Source of the DNA: Sandaracinaceae bacterium
Lineage (GTDB): Bacteria > Myxococcota_A > Polyangia > Polyangiales > Houyiibacteriaceae
Assembly (NCBI GenBank): GCA_020633075.1
Contig: JACKEI010000006.1
Location: 248,001-312,000 of the forward strand
Direction of reading: 5' to 3'
Length of the DNA stretch: 64,000 nucleotides
Both the position numbers and the translations under genes were made by a program. Position 1 is the stretch's first letter. Each line of letters starts with the position of its first letter. Positions 17,411 to 25,027 of this stretch are shown piece after piece. The notes under the pieces were generated by a model. It did not search any database. It saw only the letters and a program-made list of their open reading frames with translations, and was not told the DNA's origin.

Positions 17411-18070
17411 CTACGCCAAGAACTGCACCGAGCCGTCGTCCATGTCGTAGAGGGCACCCGCGATCGCGATCTCGCCGGCCTCTTCCATCGCTCGGAGTGT
17501 CGGGCTCTCGTTGCGGATTCGCTCGACGCTGAGTCGGACGTTCTGCTCTGTGACCGCATGGACGAAGTCCGGGTTGGACGCCGTCCGGGGCTCAGGCCCC
17601 ACGGCCGCTTCGACCGCAGGCATCAGCTTGCTGAGCATCGCCGTGATGTTGCCCAGCTCCACCCTGGAGATGGCGCTCTTGATCGCACCGCAGTGCTCGT
17701 GACCCAGCACCAGGATCAGCTTCGCGCCTGCCACCTTGCACGCGAACTCCATGCTCCCGAGGATGTCGACGTTGACGAAGTTCCCGGCCACGCGCGCGAC
17801 GAAGATGTCCCCGATGCCTCGGTCGAAGACGTCTTCCACCGGCACCCGTGAATCCACACAGGACAGGATGATGGCTTTGGGATGCTGGCTCTTGGCTGCC
17901 TGGCGAATCTGCGCGCGGTGATTCCGTACCGTCAAGTCGCCGTCCACGAAGCGCTTGTTCCCTTGCTGCAGCAGCTCGATGACCTGGCTCGGGGTCAGCT
18001 TCGCCTGCTCCTCTTGGGTGAGCACGTGCTCGACCAATCCCTCGATGGCGGTGTCCTCTTGACTCGTCAT
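17411..18070 (-). CDS. Beta-class carbonic anhydrase
   Basis: 219 residues. Zinc ligands C71, H124 and C127 with the C71-V-D73-S-R75 Asp-Arg dyad are intact, so the protein should interconvert CO2 and bicarbonate. It has no clear signal peptide and should be cytoplasmic. Divergent from an NhaR-like LysR gene over a 109-nt gap that contains two palindromes. It lies 5 kb from the DabB/DabA bicarbonate uptake genes and near a crotonyl-CoA carboxylase/reductase-like gene, which suggests a shared role in inorganic-carbon supply. It lacks the shared TATTTTAC promoter motif of those operons. Confidence 0.95.
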   Translation of the reverse strand: MTSQEDTAIEGLVEHVLTQEEQAKLTPSQVIELLQQGNKRFVDGDLTVRNHRAQIRQAAKSQHPKAIILSCVDSRVPVEDVFDRGIGDIFVARVAGNFVNVDILGSMEFACKVAGAKLILVLGHEHCGAIKSAISRVELGNITAMLSKLMPAVEAAVGPEPRTASNPDFVHAVTEQNVRLSVERIRNESPTLRAMEEAGEIAIAGALYDMDDGSVQFLA

Positions 18071-18141
18071 GGCGTCCTTTCGCGGTCGCCCGCGGTGATC
18101 GGAGCACGGTAGACATCCCGCTCATGTCGGTCGCTAACGAA

Positions 18142-18151
18142 ATGTCGACAT
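18142..18151. promoter_or_regulatory. Palindrome in the carbonic anhydrase/LysR gap
   Basis: ATGTCGACAT is a perfect 10-bp palindrome lying 5 bp from the longer dyad at 18155-18171. The pair may form a two-site LysR operator. Confidence 0.4.
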
Positions 18152-18154
18152 ACG

Positions 18155-18171
18155 TGTAGGCTATGCCTACA
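18155..18171. promoter_or_regulatory. Candidate LysR T-N11-A operator
   Basis: TGTAGGC-TAT-GCCTACA is a perfect 17-bp dyad. It contains T-N11-A (T18157 to A18169), the classic LysR recognition pattern. It lies immediately before the GTG start of the LysR gene at 18180, consistent with autoregulation and control of the divergent carbonic anhydrase gene. Confidence 0.6.
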
Positions 18172-18179
18172 TATGAGCC

Positions 18180-19079
18180 GTGGACTGGCTCAACTACCAT
18201 CATCTCCTCTACTTCGTGACGGTGGTGAACGAAGGCGGCGTGGTTCCCGCTGCAAAGCGGCTGGGGGTCACTCACCCCACCATCAGTGAACAGCTCAAGA
18301 AGCTCGAGTCAGACCTTGGCCTGCGTCTGTTCTCCCTCCGCGGAAGGAGGCTCGAGCTGACCGAGGACGGCAAGATGGTCTACGGCTATGCGGTCCAGAT
18401 CTTCGGCGTCGGCTCCGCTCTGCTGGAGGCGGTGGAGGGGCGGCGCTGCGGTCGGACCGTTGTGTGTCGCGTCGGGGTGGACAGCGTGCTGCCCAAGCTG
18501 GTGGTCAGCCGCGCGCTCGGTCCGATGGTGGACGCGCTGGGCGACGCGCTGCGACTCCGAGTGGTGGAGGACGAGCGCGCCCCGCTGGTCGCGTCGCTGG
18601 TGGCACGCGGCCTCGACCTCGTGCTCAGCGATGGCCCCGCACCCCCATCCGCTGCCGTGGAAGGCATCGACAGCCACGCGTTGGTCCGCAGCTCTCTCGG
18701 GCTCTTTGCCGCGCCCGCGCTCGCGCGACGCTTGCGTCGCTTTCCAGAGGACCTCGACGGCGCGCCGTTCATCTTGCCCATGCCCGCCACACGGATTCGG
18801 CGCGACCTGGAGCAATGGCTCGGTGAGCGGCGGCTGCACCCGCGCGTCGTCGCCGAGATGGAGGACAGCGGCCTCGTCAAGATCTTCGGCCAGGAAGGTC
18901 GCGGCGTATTCGCGATGCCCACCAGCGTAGCCGCCGAGGTCGTTGACCAGTACCACGTAGAGCTCCTGGGAATCGCGGAGGGAGTCGGCAGCAGCGTGTT
19001 CGCCATCGCCCGCAACGAGGGGCACGCTGCCGTGGACCTGGTGCGCGGCTCCGTCCCGGCTGGGCTCGCCGTGTCCTGA
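18180..19079 (+). CDS. LysR-family regulator, NhaR-like
   Basis: 299 residues starting at GTG. The N-terminus (DWLNYHHLLYFVTVVNEGG, then the helix-turn-helix AAKRLGVTHPTISEQLKKLE) is of the NhaR type and is clearly paralogous to the regulator at 28595-29524, which begins LNYHHLHYF. The C-terminal effector domain is complete. Divergent from the carbonic anhydrase gene and upstream of cysD, so it could regulate either. The weak ribosome site and the overlapping dyad suggest low, autoregulated expression. Confidence 0.9.
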   Translation: MDWLNYHHLLYFVTVVNEGGVVPAAKRLGVTHPTISEQLKKLESDLGLRLFSLRGRRLELTEDGKMVYGYAVQIFGVGSALLEAVEGRRCGRTVVCRVGVDSVLPKLVVSRALGPMVDALGDALRLRVVEDERAPLVASLVARGLDLVLSDGPAPPSAAVEGIDSHALVRSSLGLFAAPALARRLRRFPEDLDGAPFILPMPATRIRRDLEQWLGERRLHPRVVAEMEDSGLVKIFGQEGRGVFAMPTSVAAEVVDQYHVELLGIAEGVGSSVFAIARNEGHAAVDLVRGSVPAGLAVS

Positions 19080-19154
19080 TCGCCTCCGAGGCGCCGGCTA
19101 GCACGACGCGCGCCGCATACATTCATAGAAGCGCATGGTCTGTTCCTATAAGTG

Positions 19155-19186
19155 TATTTCACAGAACGATTGGCGAGGCCTATGGT
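19155..19186 (+). promoter_or_regulatory. Predicted promoter of cysD-cysNC-ccr operon with shared motif
   Basis: TATTTCACAGAAC at 19155-19167 contains a -35-like TTCACA (19158-19163). A 17-nt spacer leads to a weak -10, TATGGT (19181-19186). The same motif and spacing occur before dabB (23.3 kb) and before the 41-codon ORF (29.57 kb). The predicted start lies only ~6 nt from the cysD ATG, so the transcript would be nearly leaderless. The upstream TTC-N9-GAA dyad found at the other two promoters is not present here. Confidence 0.55.
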
Positions 19187-19198
19187 CTGGCCATCGAG

Positions 19199-20146
19199 AT
19201 GAACCACATGGAACCCTGCAGCCAACGAAGTTCCCTAGTCGATAGCCGAACGCTCAGTCATCTCCAGCAGCTTGAGGCGGAGAGCATTCAGATCATCCGC
19301 GAGGCCGCGGCCGAGTTCGACAAGCCGGTCATGCTGTACAGCATCGGCAAGGACTCCTCGGTCCTCTTACGCCTGGCCCTCAAGGCCTTCGCGCCCGGGC
19401 GCATCCCCTTCCCCCTGCTGCACATCGACACCACCTGGAAGTTCCGCGAGATGATCGCCTTCCGGGCGGAGATGCAGAGGCGCTACGACTTCGACCTGCT
19501 CGTGTACACCAACCCGGCGGGCGCCAACGGCGAGATCACGCCGTTCACGCACGGAAGCAACAAGTACACCGGCATCATGAAGACCGAAGCGCTGAAGCAG
19601 GCGCTCACGAAGTACGGCTTCGACTGTGCGTTCGGTGGGGCGCGGCGCGACGAAGAGAAGTCGCGCGCGAAGGAGCGGGTGTACTCGTTCCGCGACCGCT
19701 TCCAGCAGTGGGACCCGAAGAACCAGCGGCCGGAGCTGTGGAACCTCTACAACGGGAAGATCAACCAGGGCGAGAGCACGCGCGTGTTCCCGATCTCGAA
19801 CTGGACCGAGCTCGACGTCTGGCTCTACATCTACCTGGAGCAGATCCCCGTGCCGTCGCTCTACTTCGCGGCGCCGCGGCCGGTGGTGGACCGGCAGGGG
19901 ACGATGATCATGGTCGACGACGACCGCATGCCCTTCGAGCCCGGCGAGAAGCCGCGCGAGGAGGTGGTGCGCTTCCGCACGCTGGGCTGCTACCCACTCA
20001 CGGGCGCGGTGCACTCCACGGCGGACACGCTGCCCAAGGTCATCCAAGAGATGCTGCTGAACAAGCACTCGGAGCGCCAGGGGCGCCTGATCGACTCCGA
20101 CGAGGACGGCTCGATGGAGAAGAAGAAGAAGGAAGGCTACTTCTGA
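19199..20146 (+). CDS. cysD: Sulfate adenylyltransferase subunit 2
   Basis: 315 residues. The PP-loop ATP-binding motif SIGKDSS near residue 50 and the CysD-specific FGGARRDEEKSRAKER and LGCYPLTGAV are present. CysD transfers AMP from ATP to sulfate, making APS, with CysN as the GTPase subunit. The first ATG (19199) is used; an in-frame ATG at 19208 would leave more leader. It overlaps the cysNC start by 1 nt (TGATG). The promoter shares a motif with the dab operon. Confidence 0.96.
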   Translation: MNHMEPCSQRSSLVDSRTLSHLQQLEAESIQIIREAAAEFDKPVMLYSIGKDSSVLLRLALKAFAPGRIPFPLLHIDTTWKFREMIAFRAEMQRRYDFDLLVYTNPAGANGEITPFTHGSNKYTGIMKTEALKQALTKYGFDCAFGGARRDEEKSRAKERVYSFRDRFQQWDPKNQRPELWNLYNGKINQGESTRVFPISNWTELDVWLYIYLEQIPVPSLYFAAPRPVVDRQGTMIMVDDDRMPFEPGEKPREEVVRFRTLGCYPLTGAVHSTADTLPKVIQEMLLNKHSERQGRLIDSDEDGSMEKKKKEGYF

Positions 20147-21990
20147 TGTCGGACTTCCATGAGAAAGACCTGATCGCGGCGGACATCGAGGCCTACCTCG
20201 AGAAGTACCGGGGCAAAGAGCTGTGCCGCTTCGTGGCCATCGGCTCGGTGGACGACGGCAAGAGCACGCTCATCGGGCGCCTGCTGTACGACACGGGCAT
20301 GGTCTTCGAGGACCAGCTCGAGGCGCTGCAGAAGGGCAAGCGCCTGGACGACGGCAGCATCGACCTCTCGCTCTTGACCGACGGGCTCACGGCGGAGCGC
20401 GAGCAGGGCATCACCATCGACGTGGCCTACCGCTACTTCTCGACGGAGAAGCGCAAGTTCATCATCGCGGACACGCCGGGGCACGTGCAGTACACGCGCA
20501 ACATGGTGACGGGCGCGTCCACGGCGAACGTGGCGCTGATCCTGATCGACGCGCGTAAGGGCGTGCTCGAGCAGTCGCGTCGGCACGCGTTCGTGGCGTC
20601 GTTGCTGGGCATCCCGCACCTCGCGGTCTGCATCAACAAGATGGACCTGGTGGACTTCTCGGAGGCGGTGTTCGAGCAGATCAGCGCGGACTTCCGGGCC
20701 TACGCGGAGAGCATGAAGCTCTCGTTCAAGACCATCACCTGCTTCCCGGTGAGCGCGAAGCTGGGCGACAACTGCGTCGAGAAGAGCCAGAACACGCCTT
20801 GGTACAAGGGTGAGAGCGTGCTCGAGCACCTCGAGAACGTGCCGGTGGCGCAGGACCGGGACATGGAGCACTTCCGCTTCCCGGTGCAGTACGTGATCCG
20901 CCCGAACCTGGACTACCGCGGGTTCGCGGGAGAGATCGCGAGCGGCGTGGTCAAGAAGGGGGACACGCTGGTGGTGCTGCCCTCGGGCAAGTCGTCCAAG
21001 GTCAAGGCCATCGACGTGTACGAGGGGGAGCTCGAGGAGGCGTTCACGCCGCAGTCGGTGACCATCCGTCTCGAGGACGAGATCGACATCAGCCGCGGCG
21101 ACATGCTGGTGCACGCGGACGACCTGCCGCACGTGAAGCGCACCTTCGACGCGCACGTGGTGTGGATGCACGAGACCCCGCTCGACCGTCAGAAGAGCTA
21201 CCTGATCAAGCACACCACGCAGCACGTGCGGGCGGAGATCCGCGACGTGCAGTTCAAGGTGGACATGGCGTCGCTCGAGAACGTGCCGGCCGAGACGCTG
21301 GGGCTCAACGACATCGGGCGCGTGACGCTGGCGTGCCGGCGCGCGGTGTACTTCGACCCGTACCGGCAGAACCGCGCGACGGGCGCGTTCATCATCGTGG
21401 ACTCGCTGACCAACAGCACGGTGGGCGCGGGCATGATCGTGGGCGAGCGGGGCGAGGCCTCGCAGGGGCTGGACGCCGCCATGGCGGAGCTGCGCGCCGG
21501 CTCGAGCATGATGCCGAAGACGCAGGTCAGCCCGCGTGAGCGCGTGGAGCGCCTGGGTCAGAAGGGGGCCACCGTGTGGCTCACCGGCCTGCCGGGCTCG
21601 GGCCGCTGGACGCTGGCTTACGCGCTCGAGCGGCAGCTCTTCGACCAGGGGCGCGCGGCCACCGTGGTGGACCCGACCGACGCCTCGCTCGACACGATGG
21701 TGACGGCCTGCAAGGCCTGCACGGACGCCGGCCTGGTCACCATCTGCGCCTTCCCCGCGTACTCCGCTGGCGACCGCGACATGCTGCGCGAGCGCATCGG
21801 TGGCGACCGCGTGGTGCAGGTCTTCGTGGACACCGACCCCGAGCTCTGCAAGCAGCGCCGCCCCTCGGCCAACTTCGACGGCTTCACCGCCCCCGAGAAC
21901 GCCGACGTCAGCGTCGGCCTCGACAAGATGCGCATCGACGAGGCCGTCAAGCTCATCGTCAACGCCCTCGCCGCGCGCGGGCAGTTCTAG
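20146..21990 (+). CDS. cysNC: CysN GTPase fused to a degenerate CysC-like (APS kinase) domain
   Basis: 614 residues. The N-terminal ~440 residues are a normal CysN: P-loop GSVDDGKST, DTPGH and NKMD. The C-terminal ~145 residues follow the APS-kinase fold order, but the P-loop reads GLPGSGRWT (G481-T489): the essential Lys is Arg (R487) and the Ser is Trp (W488). The DGDNxR motif is replaced by VDPTDASLD. Later parts (CTDAGLVTICAFPAYSAGDRDMLRERIG, QVFVDTDPELCKQR) are still recognisable. The GTPase should support APS synthesis with CysD, but PAPS formation by this tail is doubtful. The frame upstream of 20146 is antisense-type noise within cysD. Confidence 0.93.
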   Translation: MSDFHEKDLIAADIEAYLEKYRGKELCRFVAIGSVDDGKSTLIGRLLYDTGMVFEDQLEALQKGKRLDDGSIDLSLLTDGLTAEREQGITIDVAYRYFSTEKRKFIIADTPGHVQYTRNMVTGASTANVALILIDARKGVLEQSRRHAFVASLLGIPHLAVCINKMDLVDFSEAVFEQISADFRAYAESMKLSFKTITCFPVSAKLGDNCVEKSQNTPWYKGESVLEHLENVPVAQDRDMEHFRFPVQYVIRPNLDYRGFAGEIASGVVKKGDTLVVLPSGKSSKVKAIDVYEGELEEAFTPQSVTIRLEDEIDISRGDMLVHADDLPHVKRTFDAHVVWMHETPLDRQKSYLIKHTTQHVRAEIRDVQFKVDMASLENVPAETLGLNDIGRVTLACRRAVYFDPYRQNRATGAFIIVDSLTNSTVGAGMIVGERGEASQGLDAAMAELRAGSSMMPKTQVSPRERVERLGQKGATVWLTGLPGSGRWTLAYALERQLFDQGRAATVVDPTDASLDTMVTACKACTDAGLVTICAFPAYSAGDRDMLRERIGGDRVVQVFVDTDPELCKQRRPSANFDGFTAPENADVSVGLDKMRIDEAVKLIVNALAARGQF

Positions 21991-22038
21991 ACGCCGTAGA
22001 GGGCGCACCCGCGGCCCCACAGACTCGAGGAGAACTCC

Positions 22039-23259
22039 ATGAACAAGCGACCCGGGATCGTCCCTGTTGGCCGTCTACCTGCGTTGGGCGTGGTGCCGGA
22101 GCGCATGCATGCCTACGTCATTCGCACCAGCCGCTTCGGTGTCCCGGAGGTGTCCTTCGTCGCCGAGGAGGTGGACGTGTGGCCCGTGGGTCCAGGTGAG
22201 GTGTTGGTGCAGGTGATGGCCGCAGGCGTGAACTACAACGCCGTGTGGGCCGGTCTGGGCACGCCTGTGAACATCCTCGCCAACCACGGGCTCGACTACG
22301 TCGTGCCCGGCTCCGACGCCTCGGGCGTGGTGTGGGCCATCGGTGAGGGCGTGACCGGCTGGGAGGTCGGCGACGAGGTGGTGCTGCACTGCAACCACCT
22401 GCTCGAGCCGGGCTCGTCGGACCTCCAGACGATCTGGGGCTACGAGACACCCGACGGGTCGTTTGCCCAGTTCACGCGTGTACAGGCCCAGCAGCTACTT
22501 AGGAAGCCGCCTCAACTGACGTGGGAAGAGTCGGCCAGCTACGGACTGACGTACTACACGGCGCACCGCATGTTGGTGGACCGCGCCAAGGTGCAGCCGG
22601 GTGAGGTCGTGCTGGTGTGGGGCGCCGGGGGCGGCTTGGGGGTCTTCGCGCTGCAGATCGCCGCGGCCATGGGCGCGCGACCCATCGCCGTGGTGTCGGG
22701 CGACGACAAGGCGGCGCTCTGTCGCGAGCTGGGTGCCGTTGGGGTGATCAACCGCAAAGAGTTCCCTGCTCTCCAGTACCGCGAAGGCATGAGCGCCACG
22801 CAAGAATCCGAGCACAAGGCTGCGATCAAGGCGTTTGGCAAGCGCATCTGGGAGATCCTCGGTGAGCGCACAGGGCCGGACGTGGTGTTCGAGCACGTGG
22901 GCGCCAGCACCTTCCCCGCCAGCGTCTTCCTGGCCAACAAGTTCGGACGCATCGTCATCTGCGGCGCGACCACCGGCTACAACCTGACCTTCGACGTGCG
23001 CCACCTCTGGATGCACCAGAAGCAGATCATCGGATCGCACTTTGCGGACGCGGACTCGTGTCGTCGCGCCAACGGCTTGATGTTGCAGGGCAAGGTCAAG
23101 CCCGTGATGACCGAGTGCTACGCCTGGGAGCAGGTGCCTCGGGCGCACCAGCGGATGTACGAGAACAAGCTGCACGGCACGGTGTCCTGTCTCGTCGGAG
23201 CCCCTCGCGCAGGCCTCAGGACCTACGCGGAGGCGCTCGCCGCGGGGAGTGAGGGATGA
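22039..23259 (+). CDS. Crotonyl-CoA carboxylase/reductase-like MDR enzyme
   Basis: 406 residues, with a GAGGAG ribosome site. It matches the Ccr/enoyl-CoA carboxylase-reductase branch of zinc-independent medium-chain reductases: VPGSDASGVVWAIGEGV, IWGYETPDGSFAQF, WGAGGGLGVFALQ, GVINRKEFP, VFEHVGASTFPASV and the C-terminal WMHQKQIIGSHFA. Ccr enzymes reduce crotonyl-CoA with NADPH while adding CO2, giving ethylmalonyl-CoA. The Asn of VNYN (N67) and the His of GSHFA, which help hold CO2 in characterised members, are retained; I could not place the other two CO2-site residues. The gene follows cysNC by 48 nt and probably shares its promoter. It lies next to bicarbonate-uptake genes. Confidence 0.87.
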   Translation: MNKRPGIVPVGRLPALGVVPERMHAYVIRTSRFGVPEVSFVAEEVDVWPVGPGEVLVQVMAAGVNYNAVWAGLGTPVNILANHGLDYVVPGSDASGVVWAIGEGVTGWEVGDEVVLHCNHLLEPGSSDLQTIWGYETPDGSFAQFTRVQAQQLLRKPPQLTWEESASYGLTYYTAHRMLVDRAKVQPGEVVLVWGAGGGLGVFALQIAAAMGARPIAVVSGDDKAALCRELGAVGVINRKEFPALQYREGMSATQESEHKAAIKAFGKRIWEILGERTGPDVVFEHVGASTFPASVFLANKFGRIVICGATTGYNLTFDVRHLWMHQKQIIGSHFADADSCRRANGLMLQGKVKPVMTECYAWEQVPRAHQRMYENKLHGTVSCLVGAPRAGLRTYAEALAAGSEG

Positions 23260-23275
23260 ATTCGCGTCCTGGTGA

Positions 23276-23296
23276 TCGTTCTGTTTGAGCGAACGA
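23276..23296. promoter_or_regulatory. Upstream LysR-type dyad of the dab promoter
   Basis: TCGTTC-N9-GAACGA, with T-N11-A (T23280 to A23292). Its centre is 53 nt before the -10 at 23339, about -65 from the predicted start. A GTTCTG/GAACGA dyad lies at exactly the same distance upstream of the -10 at 29591. Confidence 0.6.
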
Positions 23297-23300
23297 CATA

Positions 23301-23344
23301 GTAAAATATGAGTATTTTACAGAACTCCGTGTGGAACCTAGGGT
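23301..23344 (+). promoter_or_regulatory. Predicted dab promoter with overlapping inverted repeat
   Basis: GTAAAATA-TGAG-TATTTTAC (23301-23320) is a perfect 8-bp dyad. Its right arm runs into the shared motif TATTTTACAGAAC. The -35-like TTTACA (23316-23321), a 17-nt spacer and a poor -10, TAGGGT (23339-23344), follow. GGAG at 23355-23358 is 7 nt before the dabB ATG. A weak -10 with a dyad over the -35 suits an activator-dependent LysR promoter. Confidence 0.6.
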
Positions 23345-23365
23345 GCGCCTATACGGAGTCCACAC

Positions 23366-25027
23366 ATGATCACCAGCGTCCTTCTCCTCCTCCTGGTTCC
23401 TCTCCTCTACGCGCTCGCCACGCTCGTGCTTGCGCTCCCGGTCAAGCGCAGCAGCGCTGGCTTCACCCTTCACAACCGCTGGCGCTTCGCGCACGCCGTC
23501 GCGCACCTGGCGCCTGTGGTGACCGCCTCGGCGGGCTTGCTCCAGCTCCTACAACCCAGTGAGCCAGTCACGCGCTACCCGAGCGCTGAGCAAGCCGCCT
23601 CGCTGCTCGGGGGCGTAGGCCCCTACCTCAGCGTTCGCGCGGACACGCTGTCCTTCGTGATGCTCTCGCTCGTCACCGTCGTCGCCGCGGTGATCACGCG
23701 GTTCTCCGAGCGCTACCTCGATGGGGAGCCTGGGCAGCCGCGCTACCAACGCGCGTTCATGTTGACCATGACGGCCGTGAGCCTGCTGGTCATCACCAAC
23801 AACCTCTTCGTGCTCGTCGCCGCTTGGAGCCTGTCGAGCGTGTCGCTGCACCAGCTGCTCACGTTCTACAGCGACCGTCCCGCGGCGCTCGTCGCGGCAC
23901 ACAAGAAGTTCCTCATGAGCCGCCTCGCCGACTTCCTGCTCTTCGGGGCGGTCACGCTGCTGTACCTCGGCTTCCAGACGGTCGAGATCGACGCGATTCT
24001 CCTGCGGGCCCAGGCGGCCGACGGCCTTCCCGGAAGCGTCGAGCTAGCCGGGGCGCTGCTCGCGTGCGGCGTCATCCTGCGCTCCGCCCAGCTCCCCTTC
24101 CATGGCTGGTTGATTCAGGTCATGGAGGCGCCCACACCGGTCTCCGCGCTTCTCCACGCGGGCATCGTCAACATCGGCGGCTTCGTGTTGATTCGCCTGA
24201 GCGGCCTGCTCGCCGACCTGCAGGTGGCGCAGACTCTGCTTGTCGTCGTGGGCGCGCTCACGGCGACCCTGGCGGCGCTCGTCATGACGACCCGCGTCAG
24301 CGTGAAGGTGGAGCTGGCGTGGTCCACCTGTGCGCAGATGGGCTTCATGCTCATGGAGTGCGGCCTCGGCGCGTACGACCTGGCGCTGCTGCACCTGGTC
24401 GCGCACTCGCTCTACAAGGCGCACGCGTTCTTGAGCTCGGGCAGGACGGTGACCACCGTGGTGGTGGCCCGCATGGGCACGGCGCAGGTCGCTCCCAAGG
24501 TGCGGAGCTGGCTCCTGGCCCTCGGCGCGGCGGTGCCTAGCGTGCTCTTGATGGACCGACTGCTCGAGTCAGGTCTCGCGTCGAACCCGCAGGGATGGTC
24601 GGCCGGCTTCATCTTGGCTCTCGCGCTGACCGCGCTCTGGGTCCAGGCGCTCGGGGCGCGGACCCTCGCGGCTGCGGCCCGGCTCGTCGCTCTGGGGACA
24701 ACGGGGCTGCTGCTCTACCTGGCTCTGCACCATGTCTTCGGGCTTGCGCTCACCCATGCACCGGACGCGTCCTTCGACGCGGCGAGTGTCGGGCGCGCGC
24801 TGTTTGTGCTGCTCCTCTTCGCTGCGAGCTTCGGGCTCCACGCGGCCCTGCGCGCCGCACCCCATGGAGCGTTCGCGAGGCGCCTGTACCCGGCCGTCTT
24901 CGCGGGCTTCTACCTCGACGACATCTTCACGCGCATGACGTTTGCGCTCTGGCCGCCTCGCAGCCGCGGTGGAAGCACCACCCCCGTCACCCTCGAATCC
25001 AACTCGTCCATCGGGAGCGTCGCATGA
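23366..25027 (+). CDS. dabB: DabB: NuoL-like membrane subunit of DAB inorganic-carbon transporter
   Basis: 553 residues with about 13 predicted membrane helices. It has the proton-translocating NuoL/MrpA-type core: the segment with HGWLIQVMEAPTPVSALLHAG and the later HSLYKAHAFLSSG. Complex I proteins are longer and sit among nuo genes; here the next gene encodes DabA, the known partner, so this is the DAB complex. In characterised systems DabB conducts cations to drive one-way hydration of CO2 to bicarbonate by DabA. The stop overlaps the dabA start (ATGA). First gene of the operon. Confidence 0.92.
   Translation: MITSVLLLLLVPLLYALATLVLALPVKRSSAGFTLHNRWRFAHAVAHLAPVVTASAGLLQLLQPSEPVTRYPSAEQAASLLGGVGPYLSVRADTLSFVMLSLVTVVAAVITRFSERYLDGEPGQPRYQRAFMLTMTAVSLLVITNNLFVLVAAWSLSSVSLHQLLTFYSDRPAALVAAHKKFLMSRLADFLLFGAVTLLYLGFQTVEIDAILLRAQAADGLPGSVELAGALLACGVILRSAQLPFHGWLIQVMEAPTPVSALLHAGIVNIGGFVLIRLSGLLADLQVAQTLLVVVGALTATLAALVMTTRVSVKVELAWSTCAQMGFMLMECGLGAYDLALLHLVAHSLYKAHAFLSSGRTVTTVVVARMGTAQVAPKVRSWLLALGAAVPSVLLMDRLLESGLASNPQGWSAGFILALALTALWVQALGARTLAAAARLVALGTTGLLLYLALHHVFGLALTHAPDASFDAASVGRALFVLLLFAASFGLHAALRAAPHGAFARRLYPAVFAGFYLDDIFTRMTFALWPPRSRGGSTTPVTLESNSSIGSVA

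Noticed and set aside
19708..20145. N-terminal extension of the cysNC frame
   Set aside because: The region lies inside cysD in another frame; the ATG at 20146 directly follows the cysD stop and family members start there.
24595..25023. N-terminal extension of the dabA frame
   Set aside because: It lies within dabB out of frame; the ATG at 25024 fits family length (822 aa) and overlaps the dabB stop.
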